DNA of 64,000 nucleotides, from assembly GCA_037783415.1 (NCBI GenBank), contig JAZGTN010000027.1, positions 868,001-932,000 of the forward strand, given 5' to 3'. Source of the stretch: Leptasterias polaris. Its lineage: Eukaryota > Echinodermata > Asteroidea > Forcipulatida > Asteriidae. Shown piece by piece: positions 12,601-27,600 of this stretch. Every line of letters begins with the position of its first letter. The stretch's first letter is position 1. A program made the translations under genes and the position numbers. Under the pieces are notes generated by a model. The model saw nothing but the letters and a program-made list of their open reading frames with translations. It ran no database searches and had not been told where the DNA came from.

Positions 12601-15600
12601 AGCTGTAGCTGCACATTCTGACACGGCCCAAGTTCTTGTTTAGTTTCTACTTCATTGTCTTGATATTTCAAACAGTGGACTCTCCTGGTCTTCAGGAGAA
12701 TGAAATGATTGAATCTATTCAGTTCTGACAAGTCTCTTGCTATGCCTTGCCCATGGAACTCACATTTTTAAAGGTAGTGTTGTAAAGTCTGCAAACAAGA
12801 TAATTGTTCAATAATATATTTAGTACGATTTGTACACATGTCGGGGTTTTTTCATGGCCTCAATTGCTAGTGTCTCCGTTTTTAGACTCATAACTGTGAG
12901 TGATTCGTTTGATATTCAACAGTAAGGTACATGTACAATGGCCTCGACATGTTTACTACGTAGAGTCTACCGTAATTCTACTTCATACATAGTGCACAAA
13001 GGTTCAACCTTTTCATTCTCATATGCTCCTACATACAGGTGTTAGTCGGGAACAAGAATTGAGTAAGGCCGTAAAAAAATAAAGCTCATTGAAAGATTAA
13101 AATGCCACGAAATTCATTTCCGTGTTCAGAGAACATTTCCAAAAACAAGATTTATACACTTCCTACTGCAGGAATTACACACACTAAGCTGTCCTCCCTC
13201 CATTCATAGTGTCCTCATACACCACAGGTTCCATCATTAATCATTCATGTCTCCATTTTATGACAGTTCAAAAGCCCTCCAGTTTGACCTACCTAGCAGT
13301 GGGCCTGTGGTTTTTCCCCCCCCCCCCCCATTGTCGGCGATCAATATTGGACTTCTTCTTGTTCATCATTCATAAGTAACTGGAAAGGGTGGGGGGCACT
13401 AAGAATGTTAATCTTCTGGTACTTGACTAGTGCTACATGGACTTAAGCACTTGTTGGGTAAAATATTGCAGTGCAACAATTTGCCAAGAAATCAATCTCA
13501 TGCTTTGAAAGAAAGACTTATACACTGACTCAGGACTTTGTTTTTCACTTGTGATCATTTGAACTAAAAACAGATGTATTATTAGATGTGTGTTCAAGCA
13601 AGCATTCATGTAGCCAACATGTTATTTAGATTGCCTATGCTTCTGAATGTGATACTGAAATCATGGCCAACTTCCATGACTGAGTTTTGATTGGCACGAT
13701 CATAAAAGTACATTGCTCATTCTCCAAAATATTATCACACTGAAATCAGGGACAGCTTCCATAACTTCATTGAGTGGCACTATTGTATCTGGGCCAGACA
13801 GTGCCAGGAGGTTGGTTGTACCCTGATGAATGGAGATGACCTCATCTATTGTAATAAGTCATAATAGCTTTTCCCACCTTATTGAATAAGGGCACATTCT
13901 TTGGTTGACTGTAATAAAAGATAATAAATAGAAGCGTGAGTATGAAATGACAAGCAGCCCAGCAGTATTCAGTTTGTAAACAGTTGTGTGTGACTGTGGA
14001 GGCCTTTTAAACTTAAGCATCGGTTCAAAGATTCAACCATACATTGTACATGGAATACTGGATGATTGTAGATGATAATAACTTTGGTAGTTCCCGTTCC
14101 AGAGTTGTTCCGTGGGGCTTCTGTGAGAGCACCAGCTTCCTGGAAAGCTCACTGTGTCAGTGTGTGGTGGAGAAGCTGTCTGTGTCAGTGTGTGTGGTGG
14201 AGAAGCTGTCTGTGTCAGTGTGTGGTGGAGAAGTTGTCCATGGTTTGGAACATTTTGTGGTAATGTGGGTTTAACTTTCTTTGGTTCATACATTCATGTA
14301 TTTGTCTTTTGGAACTTTAAAGTATCTGCACAGTGTCATTCATTTTACCAAGTTAAGGAATTGTGTACATTTGTCTTGAGTGTACACCTCTTTCGTGTCA
14401 TCAGTATCGGGAACAACAGATTTAAATCCTATTATGATGAACATTTATTTGCAAAGTTTTTATTAACTAACTAATTAACTAACCTGGCGTATAATCCGCA
14501 AAGTTACACGTAACCATTCCTTACATGAGATTAGGCCTACATGCTTGGTTATTTACAATGGTGTCATTAGACTATATTATAAATAGAAGTGTCCAGAGTG
14601 ATTAGTTTTACAGCCGACACTCAGTGTTTTTGTTCAGTAAATGCTGTCTTGAAAAGAAGAAAAAATATATACAAACAATTAATACTTGTGATTGTTTGTA
14701 CCCTCTGTGACAACAAAACCGGGGCCCTTCTGGCCAGAGACTACATTGCAGCCAGAGTTGAAATAGAAACCAAAAGTCAATAAACCATAAACTAGCTTCA
14801 GAAGAATGATTTAATTGTGTTCCGCATGTAGAAACGTTTCTCTCAAGTTTACTCTGATAGCAGAATTTTCAGAATCCAGGAATTGGTTTATGTTTTCACA
14901 ATAAGTCAATGGAACACCTATTCAACCAGACACTGAAAACAAAACCACAAATTTAACCATAGGGGCCACTCTAAAAACACTTTGTTTGAATGATATCGCA
15001 AAAAGAAATCACTCTCTGACCTTTTGTTCTGTTAGTAGTCATTCAAGAATTTGCAGCGAAACAATTTGGAGTTCGAGTATGTGCTCCTGCCCTAGTTGTG
15101 GTGGGAACAAACTGTTCATGTTATCACATACCAGAGTTCTGTTTAATAATCATTGTCAACCACAAAATGATTTACTTTATGTAATACATTGAAGTTGTGG
15201 GAGCAGCATAATGTAAATAATCTGTCTTGAGGAGGGATGCGTTTCTGAGAAGGAGCAGTGGGTTAACCATGGGTTCTCTTATTCATACAAGTCTTTTACA
15301 AAATAATGTGCAATAGGAGTCTTTCGAGGACACTTGGTGGCAGCAGACTTACCAGGTCAATTAAAGGGCGTGTACAACATTGGTAAGATTGAAAATATAA
15401 ATGTTCACAGATTTGCACAAAACTTACATGGTATAAAGATGGTCATGGTGGAAAACTTCCCTTGAAATAGTTTTGCTTGAAATGCCATAAAATGTATAAT
15501 GGGGTTTTCCACTGTTTTCTCGTGATTCCGAAGACCGATTGAGCTTAAACTTTCACAGGTTTGTTATTTCATGTATATGTTGGGTCACATCAAGTGTGGA

Positions 15601-18600
15601 TACATGTCTTTGGCAATAACCAATGTTGTACACACCCTTTACAATGAAAAATTACCTGGTATGTCTGCTGTAACCTGGCGTCCTGAAGTTTCCCATTGCA
15701 CATGAAAAGACCCCTTGCATAACACGCAACGCTGCTGGTACGCTGAGGTCATGTGCAAGTTTTTACGCACCAAGTACAGTTATCGTCCAATGAGCTGCCT
15801 CCTTTTGCCTCAGTGAGGGCGCTGTTTGAGAGTGTGACCTCATATGCAAGGGGTCTATTGTGGGTCCAGGGCCCAATTTTGCAGAGACCTAAAGAATGAT
15901 CTTTAGATATGTAGGCCCTATCATTCAGACTTGCTGAGCAAAGTTATTGCCAAAACAGTTATTAACATTGTTTACGATCACGAAAATGCACTCCATGTCA
16001 TTGACAATGATGTTGTCCAAGTGCTTGAAACACGAAACCAATTTGATGAAGTTCATACTCAACAAACTCCAGAATGCATCTATTCCATGCTGTTACTTTT
16101 ACCTGATCAACAGTCAACACCAGCATGTTTTTTTGTTTACTTTATAGACATATTTTTTTCTTCCTGAAAATGATTTGCAAGGTGCAGGGTTAGGATGTGA
16201 TTTATTATGATAATGGGGGGTACTGGCCATGGGGTTCCCCATTAGCGGGTTAGTGCAGGTGATTATCTGGCTTATTTTATGACAGGTCAAGAGGATTGAA
16301 AGTTAGCACCTGGATAGTAGAGGAGAAGTAATGGATTATTATGTCAGTAATGGGGTGAACTGGGGTTTGTTTTGCACTGTTCAGTTCAGTGACTTCAGCT
16401 TCAGTCATGTAATTAAACAGAATCTTTTAAAATAATAAACGGGTTAATTATTTTCTACGTGAAAAGTGTAAATTGAAATTTAAATGTGTACCTCCACACT
16501 ATATCTATGAATACAAACATGAATACAGTCGTAAAAATAAAACTACATTGCGTTCAGACAGCTCGAAGTTAAACCCGATAAGGTTTATCTTCGGTTTTAA
16601 GAGGTCAAACAGCACTGTGACCCAACACAACAATATCCGGTTTATTCACAAAAGCACACAAGACACTGTCTAAATAGCGTATACTGACAGTGACAGCGCA
16701 CGCTGGCAAGTTTCAAAATTTGCAGTCAGGATTTTAAAAACAGAGCGGGTGTTAAATTCCTCGCATTTTTAGATTGCGTTTTTCCCAATGTCCTGATGAT
16801 GCCAACCGCTCGTCCCGAAGTGTCACAATGCGTCGTTTCGTCCACTATCCATTGGTTTTTTCCACAGGATATCGGCACTGCAAACACTGCAAAATGCGCA
16901 ATAATTTCCCCTGTTTGAACTCCTTATGCACGGCCATTTTCCATGATATTCTTCCTTGTATTTCTACTGGCATTTCCACGTCTTTGTGGTCATGACTTTC
17001 AACGATTGTTTTCACAATCAACTTCTCTGTGGATCGATGTACTCATGTATGTACAGACTGCATGTATACACGTGCGTGAAAGTATTTCTGCCAGGCACAT
17101 AATAACAAATTTTCCTATTGGTTGATGAGTAGGACATGGATGTTATTGACCAATAGGAAAACTTGTTATGAACTACATGTTTCAATATGGGTGAAATGGC
17201 AATCTGGGAGCTGAGATTTTATACGTGTGGGACTAGACTGATGTCAGGAGATTAACGCATTTTTCGTGATCTGTAAAATTCTGGATACTCCTCAATTCAC
17301 CGTCTGGTCATTTAGTTTATTGACGCATAGAGGTAGTACCTCCTTGATGTGATGATTTTCAAGCAGGAATCAACTGACATGGCTGAAAATGTAGCGTTAT
17401 TATACACGATCGCGATCGCGATCGCATTCAGAGCGATCTTGGTAAAAACAGACCTAAATAACAGGTGAGCAAAACGAAAATAACCCAAACGAAAGATGCA
17501 CGCTTTCTCTCATGTCGACGTGTTCATTGAGGCAGCGTACGTATGCATATAGCGACCATACACAGGTCAGCGGTCATCCGTTGTGAGTTAAACCGGATGT
17601 GATAATATTTATTCTGTCCACACGCCGTGTTAAAAGATAAACCCGAAGTGGTTTAGCGTTAAACCACCCTCGCCGACCGATTTAACTCATTCGGGTTCAA
17701 CTCGATTCGGTTAAGTTTTAAGAGCGTTCAGACACACGAAGTTAAACCCGAATGAGTTAAAACTGCCTTAAAACCGACTTTAGTACTGTGTCTGAACGAC
17801 CTCATATTGTATGAGTAAAACTTGATATGTCTTTCCACTGTGAAACAATAAGGCGAGAGCGTACCCATTGAGACCATGGAGAAGCCAAGTTGGTGATCAG
17901 TACTTCTCATCATGTACATGTACAGTACTTTTATGGGATTTGAGGCATTGCATGGTGAGGTATCAATGTATATTTGGTTCCGCCCAGGTAGTAGTTAATA
18001 AGCAGGACAGTTCTTTTCAGAACTAATAAGTCTCCTGAATTCCGAATAATCTACTCCGCGGCAGAAGAATAAATAGCAAGACAAGTTCTCAAAGAACAAA
18101 ATCTACCTAGCAAGTAGATATACACATGGTGTTACCGCAAACCAACTATACATACAGTACTTTTATGATTGGATGCACATGGAATCTTGTGTTTATACTT
18201 AATGGTGCTCAACAGTGCATGCAAATGTTATTGTTCAAGTTTTATTAGCATTCTGTTACAACACAATAGTAATGTACATCTGTTCACTGTAGCTTTTGAA
18301 AAGACATGAAACCCAACAGTGCATCATTCAAAAAGTTGCTGTGTACAAGCATGGTACAAGTAATTTGTAAATTGTGTTACTACCCTCTGTAGGTCATGAT
18401 CTTTTAAGAAGTGAAAAGTGAGATTTATTATATTTATAGCTGGATGATTCCCTCACTGTGGTCTGGAATATTTTGTGCATATGGAAACCATAAGGTTAAT
18501 TTTATGGTTCAAAGATAAGGGGTCAGATGCAACAAAAGTAGTAGGAAAGATGCCAAAAGGGTGTATACACAGCGTTCACCTGCACAGGTGCCATGAATTG

Positions 18601-21600
18601 TATAAAATGGATGACGTCTGATTTACTGCACACCAGAGGGACCATTGTTCCTGAATAGGGGGTTGAGATGAGAGGGATTTGGGAGGGGGGGGGGGGGGGG
18701 GGTTGCAATGCTGCATTTATTAACACATCCTAGCTAAAAGTTTCATGTACCAGATGGTTGGTAGTGCAGAAGTGTTTGTCTGGCTCTGTCTTGTCTGGGC
18801 TCTGTCTTGTCTGGGCTCTGTTTCCCATGTGTTTATGTAGATTTGTGAAGATGCTGATGTGTAGCTTAACACGCGCACTCAGTGATGCAGAGCAAATCTG
18901 TCTGGGATCTTGCCATCTTCTGAGATCTCTTGATTTAATTGCATCTCAACAGAACATCTTGTACAGGTGTGCATACTTGTCATGCACGTACCTGAAACAT
19001 TGTAAACTAGTTTGAAGTAATCAATGTTTTGTTTGTGTCGAGGTGTACATGCACTGGAATCAACCCTTGAGATCAAATTCTTTATTCTCAGCATTACTGA
19101 AAATTTGTCCGAGTGGTGTTTTGTACTCTACCGACTGCCTGGTATTTACGTTGTAAATGAACATGGCAAATTCGACTAGATAACCCGACTAGATTTTGAA
19201 ATAGACAAAATCCAACAAGCTTTAAACAGAGAACTTGATATCTGAATTTCTGTTAAAAGCAAAATTGAGGGAGGTTAATTAATCCCCTACTGGGTAGACA
19301 TGCATTAGTCTGCAGGATCTCTCATTGGATTTTGCCCGAAAGTCTATTACATAGATTCCTTTATTCGTTCATGATTCTGATGGGATTGGACGCTTGGATT
19401 TTTCTCCTCCGAGTAAGAACTGAGCAGAGAGTTTGGAAAAATTGATGCTGCCACGAAGATTACACAGCGCTGACAGACGCAAAAAGCTCTGGTGCCTTCT
19501 TGAGTTACCAAGTCGTAATATACAGCCACTGGCTGACTTATGGACTCGTAAGACGATTTTTTAGCGCCGACGCCTTATTTCTTTATGACGCCTGTGCAAT
19601 ACTTTGTGGGAAAAGCAATATTGCTTCCTGTTTTAATCAATGGATTTACAGTGGCAGTCATTTATGAAGGCATGTGCATTGACTACATTGCTGTCAATGA
19701 CATGAAAAGGAAACGGTGTGTGAAAGAACAAAAGCACCATGTATTTGATCAATAGAGACACACAAGAAGCATTTTCGTTGTTGATTTTAAGCTTTGTGAA
19801 ACTGAAAGTCACAATTTTAGTCCATTACTACATATTTATGGTTATGTTGCAAAATAAAGTGAGGGTCATTGTTTTGGCTAAAAGTGCATTCATTCTATCG
19901 GCAAACACTCTTGAACAATTTTTTCACATTGGACTCCGACAGTTCAGAGGAAACGGCAGTTAGTGATTTCATAAATAATGTACAATGTAGGCCTACATTG
20001 TGTGAGAACATAATTTGACTGCGTGAAACGTTGAATTTTTAGTCATCAATTTTTCAAGGACAAGGACACCTGAACTGAAGTGAAACAAATCCAGGAGAAT
20101 TAGTATGTACAATTTACACACTTACATGATGGCGCACAAACATGATGGAGAAGTATCCAGAAATTACTGTGTTTGACATCAGTTGACTGTATCATATTGG
20201 TACAAATATCTCTGGAAGGTTGATCAATAGACTCCTGTATGAGATCAGTGTAGGGATTTGGGTTCCTTTGCAATATTTGGTCTTCCAAACTTTAAAGTGC
20301 CAGCAGATTTGTAGAACCAACCAAAGTCTTGTTCGTTTTTTAAAACTTGTACGGAACAATGTGCATTTTATTGAATTTGATGTATTTACACGAAGGGTAA
20401 ACCCTCCTTCAAGTAACTCATGACCTAAGTTTTGTGGAAGCCCACACCTACACTCTCCTTTGAGACAAATCCATCTTGTCTCACCACTTACTTTTGGGTC
20501 TTGAACCTTGGTCACGTTTGCAATCTAATCATCGATATGGTGTTTTCCTCCACTCACATCAGCTTTCAATCAGTACACGCCAGCAGGCGTCCTGTGACCT
20601 CTTGTTCTATCAAATTTCATCTCCTGCACCAATTCCTTCCCTGTTCTTCCCAACCCTGTATCGATCCTGTCTGGCTCAGGACATGCCCCAAAAATGAGTG
20701 AGTTTCCCCCAAATACCAAACCCTTGTGTTTTAGATGTCTTTCTTCATTTGTGGCAGTCTGGTTCAAGGAGGTTGACTGTGTCTTGTGAATGCCACTGTG
20801 TGTGTACGTGCGATGTATTGTTTTCGGCCTAGTGCTTGTTTCTACGGTGGCTGGGGATTAATGCCGGGATTGAATGCAGAGGATTTGGGATCAGAGAGGG
20901 ACATGGATGAGGAGGTGGTCTATTGTCGTCTGCCTTCGGTTCCAACATCTGCTGTTTGTGGTAACTTCCTGGTGAGTCCATTGGGACCTACATGTATCGT
21001 TCAACCTGGGTTGGGTCACACTCTAAGAAGTTGTCTGAAGCTGACGAACATTTTACGTTTACACGGAAATCTGACGACACGTATGTGCACCCATAAAGAA
21101 AAGGGTGTGGCACCCCCTGAGGAACTGTCCTACAGATTTTGTTTGGCACTTGATCTCAACTATTTACATTATCCCCTACACTTAGTTGTGCTGGCTACAT
21201 GCATATAAATATTTACTGTTACATGTATGATTATATAGGCATTAACATTTCAAGAACTGTTTGTCTTTTGGCTTTTAGGAATTAGTGTTGTAATTTATTA
21301 ATGAGCTGTGATGTGAGTGTGTTTTCTTGTACTTATTGTACATAATGTTTTTGTGTGATAATTTGTTTTTAACTGCAGTGTATTTACATACCACTGTAGT
21401 TTACACTTGTTTCCGAGTCTGACAACAATTCCTGAGAGTGTCAGTGTAATGTTTGATTTGACTTTTAATTTACCTATTTGAAAAAGCAACTTACAAACTT
21501 GTACATTACTGTGTTTCAACAGTTTACTTCTGATCACAAGGACTATGTAGATACATTGAGAGTGCAAGTACAGTGAACCGGTTGAGCGATCTGATCAACC

Positions 21601-24600
21601 TTATGTTATGTTGACAATTTGTTCATCTCTGCATAAAGAAACAATAATTTTCAAAAACAAAATCTTCAACACGATGACTTTGTGATGGAGTTTACATGTA
21701 CTAGGTCATATACATGTCAGTTTTGTGCAATAGTAATGTACATGTACAATGTAATGTATATTGGAACAGGTGAAGCTTGTGATACCATGGGAACCAGTGT
21801 AATGGCAGCTCTGCATCTATGTCTGCAGAATCAACATTACGTTGCTGTTTTTGTATGTTGTGTTGCTCCATGGTTGTGGTGTAACTAGATGGAGTAACCC
21901 TTCATGATTAGTTCATTATGTTTATCAAGTCACTTACATATATGAAGTAATGAAAGACATTTTTAAATGAGCATAAATCTGTCAACATTGTGCACTTGTG
22001 TATGTAGTGGTGATTAAAATTCCTTTTATGTGGAATTTACAGCTATATTATAATGATACTGGACTGTCCCTTTTTTTCCCCCCCCTGAATGATTATTTCA
22101 AAGTCTTCAGGGTAGTTAAGTCTAAAAAGGCCATTACTGGTATTAGGTACATGTATTTGAAGTTGTTTTGATAGAAATGGAACATTGATGAGCTTTTTTA
22201 TTGGCCATGCTTGGGCAACTTTGTGTTCATGTCATTAGCATTCATGCTTTCATTGGGATCCTGCATTGAAACTTTTGATTATCTTTTCCGGGGTGTTTTG
22301 TTGCTTCTTAAAATAAAAGACGATTAGCTGTCTGGTGGACATAAACAAATTTGGTGTGTCCTTGTTAATAGACGATGTAACCTCTGACGTCATTTGAAAA
22401 TCATAACATGATGCGCGCGCATGTCGCCGGGCAAAACCTTTGTGTACTTGACAGCCAGCTAGAAAGTACACGCAATATTACCATGACTACGCGTCTTTTT
22501 GCCCGGCGGAACATGACTTGGACAACAGACTTGTCAACAGAGGGCGGTTTGAATGTAAACAGAGGTCACATCGTCTATACACTACCAGTTCTTTTCAGAA
22601 CCACCCCAATGCATAGAGGGATTATCCCCATGGTGTTACCGCAAACCTTTACTATAAAATACTTGATTACCAGACAATCATTATTATTAACAGCGTTCTA
22701 ATATGTAATAAAAAAGATGACTTTGTTTAAATGTATTGTGCGTGTACAGTATTAGTACATTGTATATCGATGTATGTAAACAAAATTAAAGATATCCATA
22801 AATGTTAAGTACCAGTCCTTTTCCACCACAACATTTAGAGGGATTATTTTGGTGTTGTTGACAAACCTTACTAAAAAATACTAGAGGACTAGACAAAACA
22901 ATGTTATTAATAGCCCATAATTAAACATGGAGAGAAGATTGGTTCAGACAATATACATGTTCAGTACTTGTACACTAAATTTATGTGAAGTGGTCAGGCC
23001 TGATACATGTACGTACTTTGTCTCTGCAAGGGCAAGGCAATTTTTTCTTTAGTAAAGGGCATCTCAAGGAGGGCAATTTTAAGGCAAGGAGGGCACCAAG
23101 GCATGGAGGTAATTCTTTGTTGCCTCTATATAAAGCCTCAATGATCACATTTGCAATAGACCCCTTGCATATGACATCACACGCTAAAAAAGCGCCCTCA
23201 CTGAGGTCAAAAGAGGCAGATGATTGGACGATAGGTGTTCTTTGTGCGTAAAATAGTGTGCGTGACCTCGGGGTCCATTTAGCGTTCCGCGTTATGCAAG
23301 GGGTCTATAGATACAAACATGTGTCACAGTCTGTACGCGTATGATATATTGTATGTTCCCTGCACAGAAAAGAACGAAACAATACATGAATGTACTTTTG
23401 TATGATAAAAAGCAATGAAAAAAATCAGATGTGCACATGGAAAAATGAAATTCTTCAGGTTGTATTTTCTTTAAAAAAGAAAAAACTGAGAATTTTCAGC
23501 AATAGACATCATAATTTCATCATTCTCTTCACTCGTGTCTTAATTTGTGGCGTGTCATGGCGGAGCGGTTAAGAGCACCGGACTCAAGCTCTGGTGTTTC
23601 TGATCAGCAGAGTGTGGGTTCCGAGTTCCGGTCGTGGCACTTGTGTCGTTCAGCAAGATACTTTACCGTAATTGCTTTGTCCTTTGGATGGGACATAAAA
23701 GCTGTAGGTCCCGTGTACTAGGTTTGGTATAAATAACCCGCTTCGCTTAATGTATCGTTAAGAACCCACTCTCTGTATACTTACCGTGGAAGAGTATGGG
23801 TTAACCCCCGTGGAAGAGTATGGGTTAACCCCCGTGGAAGAGTAGGGGTTAACCCCCGTGGAAGAGTAGGGGTTAACCCCCGTGGAAGAGTAGGGGTTAA
23901 CCCCCGTGGAAGAGTAGGGGTTAACCCCCGGTGGAAGAGTAGGGGTTAACCCCCGTGGAAGAGTAGGGGTTAACCCCCGGTGGAAGAGTAGGGGTTAACC
24001 CCCGTGGAAGAGTAGGGGTTAACCCCCGGTGGAAGAGTAGGGGTTAACCCCCGTGTGTCTGGTTCACATAGGAAGCACCCTTGTTAAAGGTTTCCTCAGG
24101 CTTGTGAGCTACAGTGATTAATTTCATTACCAGAAATAAAAAAAAAATAAAAAAATACCAATAATAAATATGTATTGGCAGGGATGATTAAATCAGCCCT
24201 ATTTGTAAGCGTTGTTTTAATGCTTACGGTTCACCGTGTGACCTTAAAATGACCTTTGTGAATATCCAAGTTGTGACCCAAATTAAATTTGGGAAGTCGG
24301 CTTTGAACTTAAGTCTGCCTTAACTGAAGCCATTGTTTCTAGATTAGTGTTTGCAGTTTTTTTTTTTAAGTAGTAATTTACAGCTTAAGATGGGTGGCAT
24401 TACACGTATCTAATACAGGGCACTGCTAGGATTAACACATTCATTGTGATATTCGTGGACAGACAAAAAACCTTAATTTAGATTACATCCATATATGAAC
24501 ATCTATCCATTTCATTGTTGGAGGAGCATATTGATTGTTTCTCACAGAACATATGTTTTTAGCCAATAGTTTTTTTTTATTGGGACAGTGGTATGGATTT

Positions 24601-27600
24601 TTATACATACATGTACATGTACGCTCTACAAAGCAAACTCCATTAACCTGCATTCTATGGGGTTGGAATTGGATTTTAGCTTTGAACTTGAGACTATTGA
24701 TATTCACTTGATGTTTGCAGACACAAATAAATGACTGTGGCTCTGTGGTTTAAACATCATCTTGGGATAGGAACAAATTGTACTGACGTGTAATACATGT
24801 AGTTTTCAGGTTTTTTTTTTCCAATGTTAAATTGGCATTTGGAATAAAAAATCTTATTTTTGTTTTTACCCTTATTCCGATGTGTGTTAAGTACTGTATA
24901 CTCAGTACTTACCTGTTAAAAAAACCCACCCCAAAACACCTCAGACATATTACTCGGGTGGGATTCGAACCAACAGCATTTGCCATTCTAAAGCAGATGT
25001 CTTACAATTACATGTACCAATAGACCATGCTTGGTAGCTAGAGGCAGGTCGAATCGTATAATGAAGCAGCGGGTAATGCAATGATTTAAACAAAATGTTT
25101 GTGTAATTGTCCATCAATGTACATCACCCCCACCCGATAAATAAAACCGATCATTTGAGAGTGGATCACAAGGAATGTTTAAAAATACATGTGTACGTGT
25201 ACCCAAATTGAGAACATTAGTCGTTGGTCAATATTGTTCAGAAATGTTATTCTACTTTATTCCTAATTTATCAACTCCTCATTTATCTAACCAAGCATTG
25301 AAATCTAACCAATTTTGTGTAAGAACCCTAGGCAGACATCATGTGTACTGGTATGTACATCATGTATGACTTACAAAAAATATAGTGCTCAAAATTACCA
25401 CAAAATATGTCTGGATGTTTGTCCAAGCTTCCCATAATTGGTCCATTGAAAGGTAACCCAGTTTCAAGGCCCATATCCCAGCAGGCTTGGTGCATGTATA
25501 TGAGCTGTTTAGACACCCCCTCCTCCAAGGCAAAGGTTAAGTGACTGACATGCTAAAGAAAAAATTGCTTTGTTTTCTCCCTCCCTCTATGTCCTCAGAT
25601 ACCACCCGGTGTAGACCTGTCAATGACTGAGCTCAAGGACATGGCTACTAGGCAACAGCATCAAATCGAGGCTCAGCAACAGACGCTGGTTGCTAAGCAA
25701 CAGCGACTCAAGTTTCTGAAGCAACAAGAAGCGAAACAGCAGGTGAGAAAAAGGCGGGGCAAGGAGTTGGGGTGGGTGGGCAGGGAGGAGTGCATGGACA
25801 GCGGACATTCAAAGGGCATCAAGTAGGATGGGCTGATTATGAATGTACATGTAGGAAAGAACTGGAGAGATGACAATCAATCTTGATGGACCAGTCATGA
25901 ACCATGGCCTGCCTGGTCTACCACCAGATGGTTTAATTCATTCTTTGTTTTCTCTGAGTGTTATAATGTTCATCTATTGTAGACGGGCATATGTTTAGCC
26001 TCATTTGGTTAAAAGCAACATGTAATGCCTTTCATGGTATTTGTTGACCCTGGTGTAAGAGCCTACGGACAGATTCCTACATGTAACTTGGGTTCCATTG
26101 TTGAATTCCCGTTGTTAGCAGCCATCTTGGCAAACTGCTGGTTACTGCATTTTTGACATCCCATTTGTTCATCCAGATTTTATCCCTTTGCAACTACCTT
26201 AAAAAGAATATTGGAAAAAAAATGTACAGTCTTGCAAAACAAATCATCAAATGGAATTAGCTTTAACTTTAATGTCCTTCTTAGACTCTTGATTTGTAAA
26301 TCAACTAAATAAACACTGAGTAATTATGTCCACAGTGTCAAAATGTCATTCAACTTGATAATCAATCAAATATTGTGAATACCAATTACATGATGTCATC
26401 CAGAAAATATTGAAACACAAACACACGTTGAGTATAAATGAATTTAGCCAGTGGATTCCAAAGGTTGGGCCTTGTATTATATGTTTGAGTAATAACCATT
26501 GTTCGCGTAAATGACAAGTGCATCCGAGTATGTTGAGTGCTTCAGGCTGTATGTTCTTTTTCATTAAGCACCAGGAAATGGTAGCCCTCATTCCCAATTA
26601 CTGGGAACAAATCACCCGGACTCAACTGGCCTTGTTTCGAATTTACAATGCCCCAGTGAACTCTGCACGGTGTTGAGGGCCTGGGTTGTTGATGACTGGG
26701 ACCGAGCAGTGGTGGTGCAAGGGCTGTTGTGTTGGATGTGTATTGAACGCTTTCATTGCCAATTGAAACAAAAATGGTGTACAGTATGCATGCAGCTGTC
26801 TATTGTCCATAGTGTGTGTGCATCATAAAAACACAATCTTCTCAAGGCTGACATTTTGTGTGTTTTTCCCCCCCAACAGTGTAGATCTGGGTTGCATCTC
26901 TGAATGTAACATAATCATAAAGCATTTTTTTTTTTAAATCAAGTTTGTTGTATCTTGAAAGTCGTAGAATTTCAATTGATGGTTGGGTCCTCAATTATAA
27001 TAAATCCTTCCAAAAATTAATCAGAGTGAAGTGGTTGATTGATAGCGATTGTTAAAAAGGTTTAATATCTTGGAGTTGATAAAATAACCATCTGGTGGTA
27101 GGCTGACCTACATGTACATGTACACACTCCTTTGAGTGATATACTAGGATCATTCCTCACTCCATCAAAACCCAATGGTAACTCAACATCTAAACACTCT
27201 GATAATGGTGGTGTGCCCTTGATCCCATGTAAAACATAGTCTTTACACAGAATCAAACAAAAAATGCAGTTGGATTGTGAAGGGTTGGTGTGGTAGTATA
27301 GCCAATAGGGTAGGGTTAATGGATGTAACATTTATACTGTACTGTATTGTACAAATAAGAATGCTACTCAATTTATGACTTAATGTTTGTTTGTTTTTGT
27401 GTGTGTGGTTTTTTGGGGGGGAGGGTAGGCCATATACAAATTTCTCTTGGTTTGAATATGCTTGCTTTATAGTATACTATGTCACTCATGGAAATTTGGG
27501 TTTGCTTATTTGTGTTGTCCTTGGCTTCTTTGTACTAGTGGGCACAATGGCACTTCTCAAGCCAGTGTAAACAATCCTTTGATTACTTCAAGTTCATACA

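Larger units (their letters stand above)
6610..25598 (+). other. 19-kb ASPP intron
   Basis: A long repeat-filled intron. It holds elements at 6896-7427, 7491-7800 (SINE), 9885-10864, 15361-15642, 15708-15856, 16550-17798, 18008-18150, 22369-22577, 22588-22915, 23158-23306 and 23549-24170 (SINE with minisatellite), and a minus-strand SINE fragment at 24950-25050. There is a palindrome at 11582-11733 and old GGGCACCAAGGCC-rich repeat sequence around 11290-11570 and 12290-12425. A candidate alternative first exon lies near 20903-20971. No other coding sequence was recognised. Confidence 0.7.

Noticed and set aside
23786..24052. CRISPR-like array
   Set aside because: Units are contiguous with no unique spacers, and the setting is an animal intron SINE.
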